Translations under genes and position numbers: made by a program
Assembly: GCA_965250025.1 (NCBI GenBank)
Contig: OZ252283.1
Location: 806,001-870,000 of the forward strand
Source of the DNA: CBDDLD01 sp965250025
Lineage (GTDB): Bacteria > Bacteroidota > Bacteroidia > Flavobacteriales > Flavobacteriaceae
Length of the DNA: 64,000 bases
Direction: 5' to 3'
The notes under the pieces: model-generated
The model's database searches: none
What the model saw: the letters and a program-made list of their open reading frames with translations, nothing else
What the model was told of the DNA's origin: nothing
Shown: one piece after another, positions 53,255-62,965 of the stretch
Layout of the letters: each line of letters opens with the position of its first letter
Numbering within the stretch: the stretch's first letter is position 1

Positions 53255-56113
53255 TTATTGTTCTGGGTTGTGAATACCAACAATATAGTCTTGTGTCAGG
53301 TATTTTTTGGCCACTTTATGTAAGTCTTCAACAGTAAGGCTATTCACTGCTTTTTCAAACTTAAGAATGTTATGCGCGTCTTTCTTCTGATAATCCGCAT
53401 CTCTTAATTGTCTCAGCCAAAATCTATTCTTTTTAAGGTTCTCTTTGTATTCTAAAATCTGAGCTTCTTTTACCTTAGCAAGATCCTTTTCGGTAGGCCC
53501 ATCTTTAATCAGTTTTTCAACTTCCGCCAGAGCGGCAGTTTTTAACTTATCCACATTTTCCGGACCACAAGGGAAATTAATATTAAAACTATACCAATCG
53601 TAAGGCATACTTCTAATGCTTCCACGTGCACCGGCACCATATACACCACCTTCATCTTCTCTAAGTTTTTCAATTAGTTTGATGGATAATACTTCGCCTA
53701 GACTCTTTAGTGCATGTGCTTCTTTTTTATCATATTCTGTTGGACCATGAAAGGTGATGCGCACCGAGCTTTTAGGGTCTTTACCTTTTTCTACTACTTT
53801 TTCATGAGCTCCGGTTAATGGTCTAAAGTCGCTCACTACATAGCTCTCATTGCTATTGGTAGAAGGTAAACTGGCTAGGTATTTCATGCAATATTCAGCA
53901 AACTTTTTCTCATCAATATTCCCTACAAAATAGAAATTAAAGTCTCCGGCGTCTGCAAAACGTTCTTTGTACTTTTCGTAAGCCAGATTGTAATCCGCAG
54001 CATCCATGCGTTCTGCGGTTGGGAACCCTAAGTATCTTGGATTTTTACCATACATGAATTTGCCCATTTGATCTTGAAAATAGAATTGTGGACTTGCTAA
54101 AAGGTTGCCTAAAAATGCTTTTTGTTTGTCAACATACGATTGGAATGCAGCTTCATCTTTGTTTAGGGCTGTAAAATATAAATACGTCAGCTGAAATAAG
54201 GTTTCCAGATCTTTTGGTGTTGTACTGCCAGAAAGACCTTCGCTGTAAGTTCCGATCGACGGCCTTACATTGGCGATCTTACCTGACATCATTTTACCCA
54301 TTTCTACTTTATCAAAGCCATTGAGTCCGGCTTCTGCCAATCCACCATTAGCCATGGATGTTGCTTTGAACTCTTCTAGAGTATAAAGGGATGTTCCACC
54401 ATAACTGAAGGCATCAAATAAAATCTCATCATTCTTGAAATCGGTCTTTTTATAAGTCACCTTAGCACCATTACTCAAGGTTAATGTCGTTGTACCTAGT
54501 TCATCATCCGTTTTGTAATCTGTGATGCTGCCTTGAGGTAAAAGGTCTGTAATCAATGAACTGGCGATGGCCTTGTCTTCATAAGGTTGTAATTTGGCAT
54601 TTTTTACCGATTCTAAAACATCTTTTACCTGAGCTTCGGTCACTTTTTCTAACCCTTCTTTTTCCGGACCGGTTAAAATAATTACTCTATTGTCCTCTTT
54701 AATATAAGATTCGATTAAAGCATTTACTTCATCTAAAGTGATACCTGGCAATTGTTTGTTCATGAAATTGTAGGTCCATTCTATTCCCGGAATTGGAGAT
54801 TTTTCGAGATAGTGATTCACATACTGACCTACAATCCTGTTTGATTCCATTTTATCTCTGTCCTTGTAGGCTTTTTCGATATTAGCTATGAGATCTTTTT
54901 TAGCCCTTTTGAATTCCCCTTCGAAGAAACCATGTTGTCTCACACGCTCATTTTCGGTCAACAAAGTTGTTAAAGCGTCCAATTGCCCTTCGGGACTGCT
55001 CATGGCTGAAGACTGATAAGCATTTTTAGATCGTGCATAAGTGCCGCCATAGTATGAAAAACCGTATACGAAAGGTGGATTAGTGCCATTTCGTATTTCA
55101 TCTAAACGGTTGTTAATCATTTGAGAGAATAGGTTTTCTACCATGGATTTTCTGAAATCACCTAAATTAATATTAGGCTTTGCATCCACCTTATCTTTGA
55201 ACATGACTCTGACATTAGCGAAGGATGCTTCTTTATCAGATTCAATGGCTATAAATGTTTCATCGTGGTTAGGAAGATCAAAAACCGGACGTTTTCTCGG
55301 GTTTTTTGCTGCCGGAATACCTCCAAAATGCGATTTGATTTTGGCTTCAAGCGTTTCGACATCCATGTCACCTACAGCTACAACTGCCATGAGGTCTGGA
55401 CGATACCAGTCTTTATAAAAGCGTCTCAGGCTTTCATAATCAAAGTTTTCAATTACTTCTTTAGTACCAATTGGTAAACGATCGGCATATTTTGAGCCGT
55501 ACATCATTTTTGGCAGGTACTTTTGCATCATACGTTCGTTAGCGCCTTTACCTAAGCGGTATTCTTCAAGTACTACACCACGTTCGTTATCGATTTCCTC
55601 ATCGGTAAGCAGGGCATTGTGTGCCCAATCCTCAATAATCTGAAATCCTTTCTCCAGTTTTTCGGGGTCATCACTTGGAATTGGTAGTATATATACAGTT
55701 TCGTCAAAACTGGTGTAGGCGTTAAGATGCGCTCCAAACTTTACACCAATGCTTTGCAGGTAATCGACCAGCTCATTTTTTTTGAAATTGGTCGTTCCGT
55801 TAAAGTTCATATGCTCCATAAAATGCGCTAAACCTAACTGGTCTTCATCTTCCAGAATAGAACCGGCATTAACCACTAAACGCAGTTCTACTTTATTTTC
55901 GGGTTTAGGATTACTTTGTACATAGTATGTAAGTCCGTTACTGAGTTTCCCCATTCTTACATTGGGGTTGGTAGGGATGGGTTCAGACGGGTTAAAGTCT
56001 GCTTTTGAAGGGACAGGTTTTGCCTTAGCTATGTCCTGAGCTGTTGAGGTATTTATAAAAGCAATGCAGCTAATGAAAAATACCTTTAGACTGATTGATA
56101 ACGATGTTTTCAT
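53255..56113 (-). CDS. M16 family zinc metallopeptidase (insulinase/PqqL-like), exported
   Basis: 952 aa with four M16 repeats. Signal peptide ending NTSTAQ. The active half has the inverted zinc motif H97-F-M-E100-H101 and the distal Glu in NERGVVLEEYR; the second half lacks it, as usual. It degrades peptides in the periplasm. A second, differently ordered M16 peptidase is encoded 1.1 kb away on the other strand with an SDR gene between. Confidence 0.95.
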   Translation of the reverse strand: MKTSLSISLKVFFISCIAFINTSTAQDIAKAKPVPSKADFNPSEPIPTNPNVRMGKLSNGLTYYVQSNPKPENKVELRLVVNAGSILEDEDQLGLAHFMEHMNFNGTTNFKKNELVDYLQSIGVKFGAHLNAYTSFDETVYILPIPSDDPEKLEKGFQIIEDWAHNALLTDEEIDNERGVVLEEYRLGKGANERMMQKYLPKMMYGSKYADRLPIGTKEVIENFDYESLRRFYKDWYRPDLMAVVAVGDMDVETLEAKIKSHFGGIPAAKNPRKRPVFDLPNHDETFIAIESDKEASFANVRVMFKDKVDAKPNINLGDFRKSMVENLFSQMINNRLDEIRNGTNPPFVYGFSYYGGTYARSKNAYQSSAMSSPEGQLDALTTLLTENERVRQHGFFEGEFKRAKKDLIANIEKAYKDRDKMESNRIVGQYVNHYLEKSPIPGIEWTYNFMNKQLPGITLDEVNALIESYIKEDNRVIILTGPEKEGLEKVTEAQVKDVLESVKNAKLQPYEDKAIASSLITDLLPQGSITDYKTDDELGTTTLTLSNGAKVTYKKTDFKNDEILFDAFSYGGTSLYTLEEFKATSMANGGLAEAGLNGFDKVEMGKMMSGKIANVRPSIGTYSEGLSGSTTPKDLETLFQLTYLYFTALNKDEAAFQSYVDKQKAFLGNLLASPQFYFQDQMGKFMYGKNPRYLGFPTAERMDAADYNLAYEKYKERFADAGDFNFYFVGNIDEKKFAEYCMKYLASLPSTNSNESYVVSDFRPLTGAHEKVVEKGKDPKSSVRITFHGPTEYDKKEAHALKSLGEVLSIKLIEKLREDEGGVYGAGARGSIRSMPYDWYSFNINFPCGPENVDKLKTAALAEVEKLIKDGPTEKDLAKVKEAQILEYKENLKKNRFWLRQLRDADYQKKDAHNILKFEKAVNSLTVEDLHKVAKKYLTQDYIVGIHNPEQ

Positions 56114-56225
56114 TAAAATTGGTTTAAAGGTTTATGATTGATACTGTTAAAGTAATTTCTTACGATAACGTTCGCATTTCCAAGTTAGTATATAGATAGG
56201 TATTAAAAAAGAGAATGGGAAAAAT

Positions 56226-57110
56226 TTAACTTTTACGTTTTTTAGCACGTATCATAGCCTCCAGTTCATCCCAAAGATTTTCCGGGATGGATTCTAAAAG
56301 GTTAAATTCTCCAGCGCCTTTAAGCCATTCGCCTCCATCGATAGTAATGACCTCGCCATTTACATAGGCTGAAAAATCAGAAGCGAGATAGGCTGCCAGA
56401 TTGGCTAGTTCCTGATGCTCTCCTACACGTTTTAAAGGTACTTTTTTAGACATGTCAAATTGATCCTTGAGGTTTCCGGGGAGTAATCTATCCCATGCAC
56501 CTTTAGTGGGGAAAGGACCAGGAGCAATGGCATTACATCGCATGCCATATTTGGCCCATTCTACGGCTAAACTTCTGGTCATGGCCAGGACTCCAGCTTT
56601 GGCCGCAGCACTTGGTACTACATAGCCTGAGCCTGTCCAGGCGTAGGTAGTGACAATATTAAGAATATTGGTGTTGGTTTGTTTGGTGTTGATCCAATGT
56701 TTGCCAAAAGCCAGAATGCAGTTTTTAGTGCCTTTGAGTACAATATCTATAATAACATCAAAAGCTCTGGCAGATAATCGCTCTGTTGGCGATATAAAAT
56801 TTCCGGCGGCATTATTTAGTAAAACATCTACTTTTCCAAATGCTTCAATAATCGTTTTATGCATATGTGCTACCTGTTCATAATCACTAACATCGCATTG
56901 AACCGCTAAGCATGTGCCTCCGGTTTCTTGTTCTAATTCGGAAGCTGTTAGTTTAAGTTTTTCAAGGTTTCGGGAAGTAATAGCTACCTTGGCACCAAGT
57001 TCTAAGAAGTATTTGGTCATAGCTTTGCCCAAACCACTGCCGCCACCAGTGACAACAATGGTCTTGTTCTTTAGTGCATCATCACGAAGCATTTTTTGAG
57101 TATAGGTCAT
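56226..57110 (-). CDS. SDR-family oxidoreductase, 2,4-dienoyl-CoA reductase-like
   Basis: 294 aa. Rossmann start VVTGGGSGLGKAMT and NNAAGN motif. Instead of the usual YxxxK, the active region reads SGYVVPSAAAKAGVLAMTRSLAVEWA, the pattern of dienoyl-CoA reductases and of the fatty-acid-related DECR group, with the Lys retained. Likely role in unsaturated fatty acid oxidation or as an enoyl-CoA reductase. Cytosolic. The window carries no other beta-oxidation gene. Confidence 0.88.
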   Translation of the reverse strand: MTYTQKMLRDDALKNKTIVVTGGGSGLGKAMTKYFLELGAKVAITSRNLEKLKLTASELEQETGGTCLAVQCDVSDYEQVAHMHKTIIEAFGKVDVLLNNAAGNFISPTERLSARAFDVIIDIVLKGTKNCILAFGKHWINTKQTNTNILNIVTTYAWTGSGYVVPSAAAKAGVLAMTRSLAVEWAKYGMRCNAIAPGPFPTKGAWDRLLPGNLKDQFDMSKKVPLKRVGEHQELANLAAYLASDFSAYVNGEVITIDGGEWLKGAGEFNLLESIPENLWDELEAMIRAKKRKS

Positions 57111-57227
57111 AAATGTGTGGGTTTACCGTAAAGATAGTTATAATTGATGGTGTGTTAATGCAAATTTTTTAACATAATTATTGAAGATTATCTTATAACT
57201 TTACAACAATCGTAAATTTTTATCAAC

Positions 57228-59990
57228 ATGAAAACTAATTTTCGCACTGTGCTACTAGTGCTAGTGGCAATGTTTGCTTCTGTAGTAACTATTGCCCAAC
57301 CAAAACAAACAGCTTCTGTTGAAGGGATTACTGAGTATATGTTAGACAATGGTCTTAAGGTGTTATTGTTTCAGGATAACTCCTCACAAACTATTACAGT
57401 TAATATTACATATAAAGTAGGTTCCAGGCATGAAGGTTATGGAGAAAAAGGAATGGCTCACTTATTAGAGCATCTGGTATTTAAGGGAACACCAAACCAT
57501 CCTGATATTCCGAAAGAATTAACGGCTCATGGCGCCCGACCTAATGGTACAACATGGTACGACCGTACGAATTATTTTGAAACGTTTAATGCTACGGATG
57601 AAAATTTAGAATGGGCTTTAGATCTTGAAGCCGATCGTATGGTGAATTCGTATATTGCCAAAAAGGATCTTGACTCTGAGTTCTCGGTAGTACGTAATGA
57701 ATTTGAATCTGGCGAAAACTCACCAACAGGTGTTCTGATGCAAAAAGTAATCAGCTCAGCATTTCTATGGCACAATTACGGGCAGTCTACTATTGGTAAT
57801 AAATCGGATATAGAGCGTGTGCCTATTGATAATTTGAAGGCCTTTTATAAGAAATACTATCGTCCGGATAATGCTGTTCTTATGGTTACCGGTAAGTTTG
57901 ATACTGAAAAAACCTTAGCACTTATTGAAGAAAAATTCGGTGGACTTAAAAACCCTGATAAGCCTTTAGTTGATGTACCAACTATTGAACCGCCTCAAGA
58001 TGGTGAGAAGCGTGTAGAATTAAGTAGAGTTGGTGATTTACAATTGGTATCTGCATTGTACCATACACCCGCAGGGTCTCATGAAGACTATGCGCCTTTA
58101 GCCATTGTTGAAAACATTCTTACCGATCAGCCTTCAGGACGTTTGTATAAAGCTTTAGTAGAAAGTAAGAAAGCGTCTTCGTTATGGAGTTTTTCACCAT
58201 TTACGAAAGAACCGGGCTTTATGTATTTTAATGTGGATGTACCTTCAGATAAATCGCTGGCTGAGGCAGAAAACACCTTACTTACTATTTTTGATGGCTT
58301 AAGGGATAATCCAATTACTGAAGAAGAATTAAAGCGTGCTAAAGCTAATTTGATAAAACAAATGGATCAGGTGAGTCGTAATTCGTCGTACTTAGGCACG
58401 TTTACTAGTGAATTTATTGGTGCGGGCGACTGGCGATTAATGTTTATTCACAGAGACCGTGTGGAATCGGCTACTTTAGAGCAGGTGAATGATGTCTTGA
58501 GTCGTTATTTTATAAAGACCAATAGAACAGTGGGTAACTTTTTGCCAACCAAAACTCCAATGCGTATTGATATTCCTCATACCGAAGGTCTGGAAGAGCT
58601 GGTTACTAATTATAAGGGTAAAGAAGGTTTTGGTGCAGGAGAAGCTTTTGATGTGTCTTATGAGAATATTCAAAACCGTTTAGAAAATGGTACAATAGGT
58701 AATACGAATATAGAATATGGTTTTATTAAGAAAGACAATAGAGGTGAAACGGTTAATGTGAATTTTGCTTTCAGAAATGGTACTGTTAAAGATCTGATGA
58801 ATAAAGGGAGAGTAGCAAGTTATACGGCGCGAATGTTGAATAAAGGTACTCAAAACAAATCGAGACAGGATATTGAAGATAAACTGAGCGAGTTGAAATC
58901 GTCTGTGAGTTTTAGTGGATCTAATGGTAGAACTTTTGCTTATGTCAATTCTACTAAGGAACATCTGATGGAAACTTTAGCGCTTATGGCTGAGATGTTG
59001 AAATCACCGGCTTTTTCTGCTGAAGAATTGGAAAAACTTAAAACACAAGATATTGCTAACATTGAGCGCAATAAAACCGAACCTACGTTTTTGGCTCAAA
59101 ACCGATTGGGAGAGATCAACCAGCATTATGAGAAAGGCCATCCGTTATACAACATGTCTTTAGAAGAACAATTGGAAGCTATTAACAATGTAACGGTTGA
59201 AGACCTGCAAGCGTATTACAATGATTTTTATGGGATTTCTAATAATGCGTCTTTAGTAGCTATTGGAAATATTGACGAGCAAGCGCTTAAAGCATTTTTT
59301 GAGCAGGAATTTGGAGATTTTAAATCAGACCTGCCATTTACCGAGATTGCAGATCCTTATACATCAAATAAGGCGGTCAATGAAAAAATTATGACGCCAG
59401 ATAAAAAGAATGCTTTTACTCTGGGATTCCTAAACTTTGAGTGCAGTCAATACGATAAAGATTATGCCGCTTTGCAAGTTGCTGGTTCTATCTTTGGCGG
59501 TGGATTTCTGAATTCACGTATCGCAACACGATTACGTCAGCAGGATGGTGTGAGTTATGGTGCCGGTGGAGGTGTTAATGTTGATGGTAATAAGAATGAT
59601 AAGAATTCTGCTATGTTTGTGTATGCAATCTATGCACCTGAAAATGCTGCCAAAGTACAAAAAGGGTTTAAAGAGGAAATAGCACGCTTTATCAAAGATG
59701 GTATTACACAGCAGGAGCTTGACGATGCGGTTAAGGGTTGGGTACAGGCACAGAGTGTATCTAGAGCCAAGGATAACGAATTGTCGGGTACTATCAATAA
59801 TAATATATACTACGATCGTGATATGATGTTCCAGAAAGCTATTGAAGATCGTGTAAAAAGTTTAACCGTAGAGGATGTAAATAAAGCGATCAAAACCTAT
59901 TTCAAAAATTTTGAAGAATGGTCAGTGGTTAATGCCGGTGATTATGAAAATTTTGAAATTAAGAATGAAAATAAAGAGGTAGACGATTAA
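57228..59990 (+). CDS. M16 family zinc metallopeptidase, exported
   Basis: 920 aa. Signal peptide MKTNFRTVLLVLVAMFASVVTIAQ. First half: H78-L-L-E81-H82 zinc motif and a distal NEFESGEN; second half is the inactive mate. Domain order resembles pitrilysin-type two-lobed proteins. It has a tandem relationship in function with the 952-aa protein but low direct similarity by eye. Expected to act on oligopeptides in the periplasm. A terminator follows. Confidence 0.95.
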   Translation: MKTNFRTVLLVLVAMFASVVTIAQPKQTASVEGITEYMLDNGLKVLLFQDNSSQTITVNITYKVGSRHEGYGEKGMAHLLEHLVFKGTPNHPDIPKELTAHGARPNGTTWYDRTNYFETFNATDENLEWALDLEADRMVNSYIAKKDLDSEFSVVRNEFESGENSPTGVLMQKVISSAFLWHNYGQSTIGNKSDIERVPIDNLKAFYKKYYRPDNAVLMVTGKFDTEKTLALIEEKFGGLKNPDKPLVDVPTIEPPQDGEKRVELSRVGDLQLVSALYHTPAGSHEDYAPLAIVENILTDQPSGRLYKALVESKKASSLWSFSPFTKEPGFMYFNVDVPSDKSLAEAENTLLTIFDGLRDNPITEEELKRAKANLIKQMDQVSRNSSYLGTFTSEFIGAGDWRLMFIHRDRVESATLEQVNDVLSRYFIKTNRTVGNFLPTKTPMRIDIPHTEGLEELVTNYKGKEGFGAGEAFDVSYENIQNRLENGTIGNTNIEYGFIKKDNRGETVNVNFAFRNGTVKDLMNKGRVASYTARMLNKGTQNKSRQDIEDKLSELKSSVSFSGSNGRTFAYVNSTKEHLMETLALMAEMLKSPAFSAEELEKLKTQDIANIERNKTEPTFLAQNRLGEINQHYEKGHPLYNMSLEEQLEAINNVTVEDLQAYYNDFYGISNNASLVAIGNIDEQALKAFFEQEFGDFKSDLPFTEIADPYTSNKAVNEKIMTPDKKNAFTLGFLNFECSQYDKDYAALQVAGSIFGGGFLNSRIATRLRQQDGVSYGAGGGVNVDGNKNDKNSAMFVYAIYAPENAAKVQKGFKEEIARFIKDGITQQELDDAVKGWVQAQSVSRAKDNELSGTINNNIYYDRDMMFQKAIEDRVKSLTVEDVNKAIKTYFKNFEEWSVVNAGDYENFEIKNENKEVDD

Positions 59991-60009
59991 TTGATCTTCT
60001 CATCAAGAT

Positions 60010-60040
60010 TAAAGCCTACTTCACAACGTAGGCTTTTTTT
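60010..60040 (+). terminator. Terminator after the 920-aa M16 gene
   Basis: AAAGCCTAC-TTCACAAC-GTAGGCTTTTTTT, a 9-bp stem followed by a T-run, about 20 bp after the stop. Confidence 0.9.
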
Positions 60041-60134
60041 ATGATTTGGATTTTGTTTCAGGTTTTTAGAACCTATTATTTTTTGTTTAATCGACTGACG
60101 TGACAGGGTTTACACCTATATCAAAACAATGCTT

Positions 60135-60758
60135 TTAATTATTATAGGGATCCATAATATTAATGGGTTTATGACCTTGTTCTTTTTTTAGTTGTTTTTT
60201 GTTAAAGCTGCCTTCAAACTCGTTTGAGTAGAGGGTTAGTTTGTTATTAATGTAGAGTTGAAATCGGAATTTAGCTTTGATGCTACCTTGCAGACATGGG
60301 GCGTTAAAATCCCAATATTCATTAGGTTTAATGTAAACATTATGATAACTATTACCGCACCAACTGCTGGGTAAATATTCTATATCTCTCCATTCATCTT
60401 TGTAATATACTTGCCTTTTAATATAAAGCCTACTGTCTTGTGCGGGTAATTGGCAGATGGAATCTGAAGTGTTGACTACAAACACTTTAAAGCCAGCTAT
60501 ACCTTTTTTATATTCAGTGTTGAGGTTGGTTTTTACAATGATCTGTAATGCCTTTGGTTTGCTATACTTTTGAATATCATTGCCGAGTACTTTAGGATTG
60601 TTTTTGTCTTCGTAAAACCCACCTAGTGCCATAGAATCTATCTGACTGGTACCAGCGTAGAAGTAGCCGCGAAGTTTAAATTTTACATTTAAACAATCTT
60701 GGGCACTAGTATTAGATACCATAAGGCTAAAGATCATGAGAAATATTACTTTTTTCAT
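60135..60758 (-). CDS. Secreted protein of unknown function
   Basis: 207 aa from the ATG at 60758 (MKKVIFLMIFSLMVSNTSAQ, signal peptide); an ATG six codons upstream is less likely. The body is beta-rich with Cys residues (DSICQLPAQDSRLYIKRQVYYKDEW, WCGNSYHNVYIKPNEYWDF) and a Lys-rich tail. No family is recognised. It lies alone in its orientation, convergent with the M16 gene. Confidence 0.72.
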   Translation of the reverse strand: MKKVIFLMIFSLMVSNTSAQDCLNVKFKLRGYFYAGTSQIDSMALGGFYEDKNNPKVLGNDIQKYSKPKALQIIVKTNLNTEYKKGIAGFKVFVVNTSDSICQLPAQDSRLYIKRQVYYKDEWRDIEYLPSSWCGNSYHNVYIKPNEYWDFNAPCLQGSIKAKFRFQLYINNKLTLYSNEFEGSFNKKQLKKEQGHKPINIMDPYNN

Positions 60759-61054
60759 AACGGAATGTTTGTTCAAACCTACACGATAATTAGTATTCTT
60801 AAAACTTATAATGAGTGAAACTCAGTTTTTATTGCGTAAAACATATGTTTTAATGGGTCAGTGTTAGATAGCTAAAAGTTTTCAGGGCCTAGAAATGTAA
60901 TAAGATGTATTAAATGTTTCTTCAATTAATAATATATAACTGCGGGATTAAATAATTGAAATATTTGTTTATGATCACCTTAGATTTTGCTTATATTCAC
61001 GAAATTTATAGATAACTAAAGATAATTCGGCGATAGTAATAATTTTAAAACCTA

Positions 61055-61798
61055 ATGATATACAATAAAAAAATTGTTGTTGTACTACCGGCGTTCAATG
61101 CTGAAAAAACACTTGAAAAAACGTTCAATGAAATTCCGTTTGAAATTGTTGATGATATTATACTTGTAGATGATTATAGTCGAGATGAAACTGTCGAAAT
61201 AGCGAAAAAGTTAAAAATAGAACATATCATTCAACACAAAGCGAACACTGGATACGGAGGGAATCAAAAAACGTGCTATAATAAGGCATTGGAGTTGAAT
61301 GCGGATATTGTTTTAATGTTACATCCCGATTATCAATATACCCCAAAATTAATACATTCAATGTGTTATCTAATAGCGAACGATTTATACCCAGTGGTTC
61401 TAGGATCTCGCATTTTGGGTAAAGGTGCTTTAAGAGGCGGAATGCCAATGTATAAATATATAGCCAACAGATTTCTTACGTTGTTTCAAAATGTATTAAT
61501 GAACCAAAAACTATCAGAATATCATACAGGTTACAGAGCCTTTTCTTCAAAAGTTCTAAAAGATATTGATTATAATAAAAATTCTGATGATTTTATTTTT
61601 GATAATCAATTTTTGGCACAAATATGTTTTAAAGGTTATGAAATTGCAGAAATAACTTGCCCTACAAAATATTTTAAAGAGGCGTCCTCGATTAACTTAA
61701 AAAGAAGTTGTATCTACGGACTTGGGGTTCTCAAAATTTCAGTACAATACTTTATGGCTAAAAAGTTTAATGTCTCATCCAAGACATTTTTAAAATGA
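61055..61798 (+). CDS. Family 2 glycosyltransferase
   Basis: 247 aa. GT-A fold: VVLPAFNAEKTLEKTF, IILVDDYSRDET, the phrase NTGYGGNQKTCYNKAL and DIVLMLHPDYQ (DxD-like). The pattern resembles dolichyl-phosphate/undecaprenyl-phosphate sugar transferases that use NDP-sugar, without the C-terminal TM pair. Probably cytosolic/peripheral, in surface polysaccharide synthesis or lipid-linked sugar formation. It overlaps the next gene by four bases (61795-61798). Confidence 0.93.
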   Translation: MIYNKKIVVVLPAFNAEKTLEKTFNEIPFEIVDDIILVDDYSRDETVEIAKKLKIEHIIQHKANTGYGGNQKTCYNKALELNADIVLMLHPDYQYTPKLIHSMCYLIANDLYPVVLGSRILGKGALRGGMPMYKYIANRFLTLFQNVLMNQKLSEYHTGYRAFSSKVLKDIDYNKNSDDFIFDNQFLAQICFKGYEIAEITCPTKYFKEASSINLKRSCIYGLGVLKISVQYFMAKKFNVSSKTFLK

Positions 61799-62919
61799 AA
61801 AGTTTTAAGATCAATATCTCAATAGCTGTCTTATTATTTATAAATTTTCTTTTTTGTTATAAATACATTTCCAGACATACAGCGTTTGGAATTTATATGG
61901 CGTTACTTTTATTGATTGTACAGTTTCTTGTTTTTAAGTTTGGAGATAAAGTTTTCATAACAAAAAGAAATAAAAATATTATAGGTTACTGTTTTATATG
62001 CTTTATAGGCGGTTTAATTCTCTTTAGTCATCAGGCAATTCCAATTGAATCGCTAAATGTAGATAGGTGGAGTGTTATTTCTTCTTTTCTCACTGAACTT
62101 TATGATGGTAATTATCCCTATTATGCAAAATCTCATATGGGCAATTTTCCCGGACCTATGCCTGTATACTTTTTGATTGCTGCACCGTTTCATGCTCTAG
62201 GCGAATTAAGTATTTTGAGCTCTATAGGTTATATAATTATTTCAATTTTACTGATAAAAAGAATAGCCGTAACTAAGGCTATTAAGTTTTTACTATTTTA
62301 TTTGTTTACATCGTTTTATTTGATTTGGGAAATCACTACCAGAAGTAATATTTTTACATATTCAGTTTTGGCTTTACTAGTACTCAATGCGTTTATATAT
62401 CTGGATAAAAAAGATAAAATTAAGTTTTATGTATTGGCTGTGTTAACAGGTTTTATGCTATCTACTAGGAGTGTATATGTATTGCCTTACATCGTCTTTT
62501 TTTTGTCAAGTTTAATACATAAAGAAGTGGCTTTAAAAAGAATGTTTTTATTCATTTTTATAGCATTTCTCTCGTTTCTGAGTACTTTTTTACCGCTTGT
62601 ATGGGTTTTTTACGATGATTTTTTTACGATGAACCCCTTCATTATACAATCTTCCTTTTTGGTACCAAAATTCTATATTATCTTCTTTGTTTTAATAGCG
62701 GTCTTATTGTCGCTTTTGGTGAAGAATAAAAATGATAAGTTTTTTTACAGTGGGATAAGTCTTTTTATAGCAATATTGATTTATTCCTTTTACCATATCG
62801 CTAACCATGGCCTTGAGGTTGCTTTAATTGATAGTAAAATAGATATTTCATACTTCATATTGTGCATTCCTTTTCTTGTTAAATATTTGATTGGTGGTGT
62901 CAATAGCGTTGAAACTTAA
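61795..62919 (+). CDS. Polytopic membrane protein, GT-C-like
   Basis: 374 aa with about ten TM helices. The conserved start of mature loops (VISSFLTELYDGNYPYYAKSHMGNFPGPMPVYFLIAAPF after TM3) resembles the first extracytoplasmic loop of GT-C glycosyltransferases of the ArnT/PMT kind, where an Asp pairs with metal or substrate; here 'ELYDGNYPYY' might serve. Being translationally coupled to a GT2 gene suggests it uses the lipid-linked sugar made by that enzyme. Family assignment is inferred. Confidence 0.75.
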   Translation: MKSFKINISIAVLLFINFLFCYKYISRHTAFGIYMALLLLIVQFLVFKFGDKVFITKRNKNIIGYCFICFIGGLILFSHQAIPIESLNVDRWSVISSFLTELYDGNYPYYAKSHMGNFPGPMPVYFLIAAPFHALGELSILSSIGYIIISILLIKRIAVTKAIKFLLFYLFTSFYLIWEITTRSNIFTYSVLALLVLNAFIYLDKKDKIKFYVLAVLTGFMLSTRSVYVLPYIVFFLSSLIHKEVALKRMFLFIFIAFLSFLSTFLPLVWVFYDDFFTMNPFIIQSSFLVPKFYIIFFVLIAVLLSLLVKNKNDKFFYSGISLFIAILIYSFYHIANHGLEVALIDSKIDISYFILCIPFLVKYLIGGVNSVET

Positions 62920-62965
62920 AATCTAAAGCTCATTTTTGATAAACATTAGGTATACTAATGAAATT

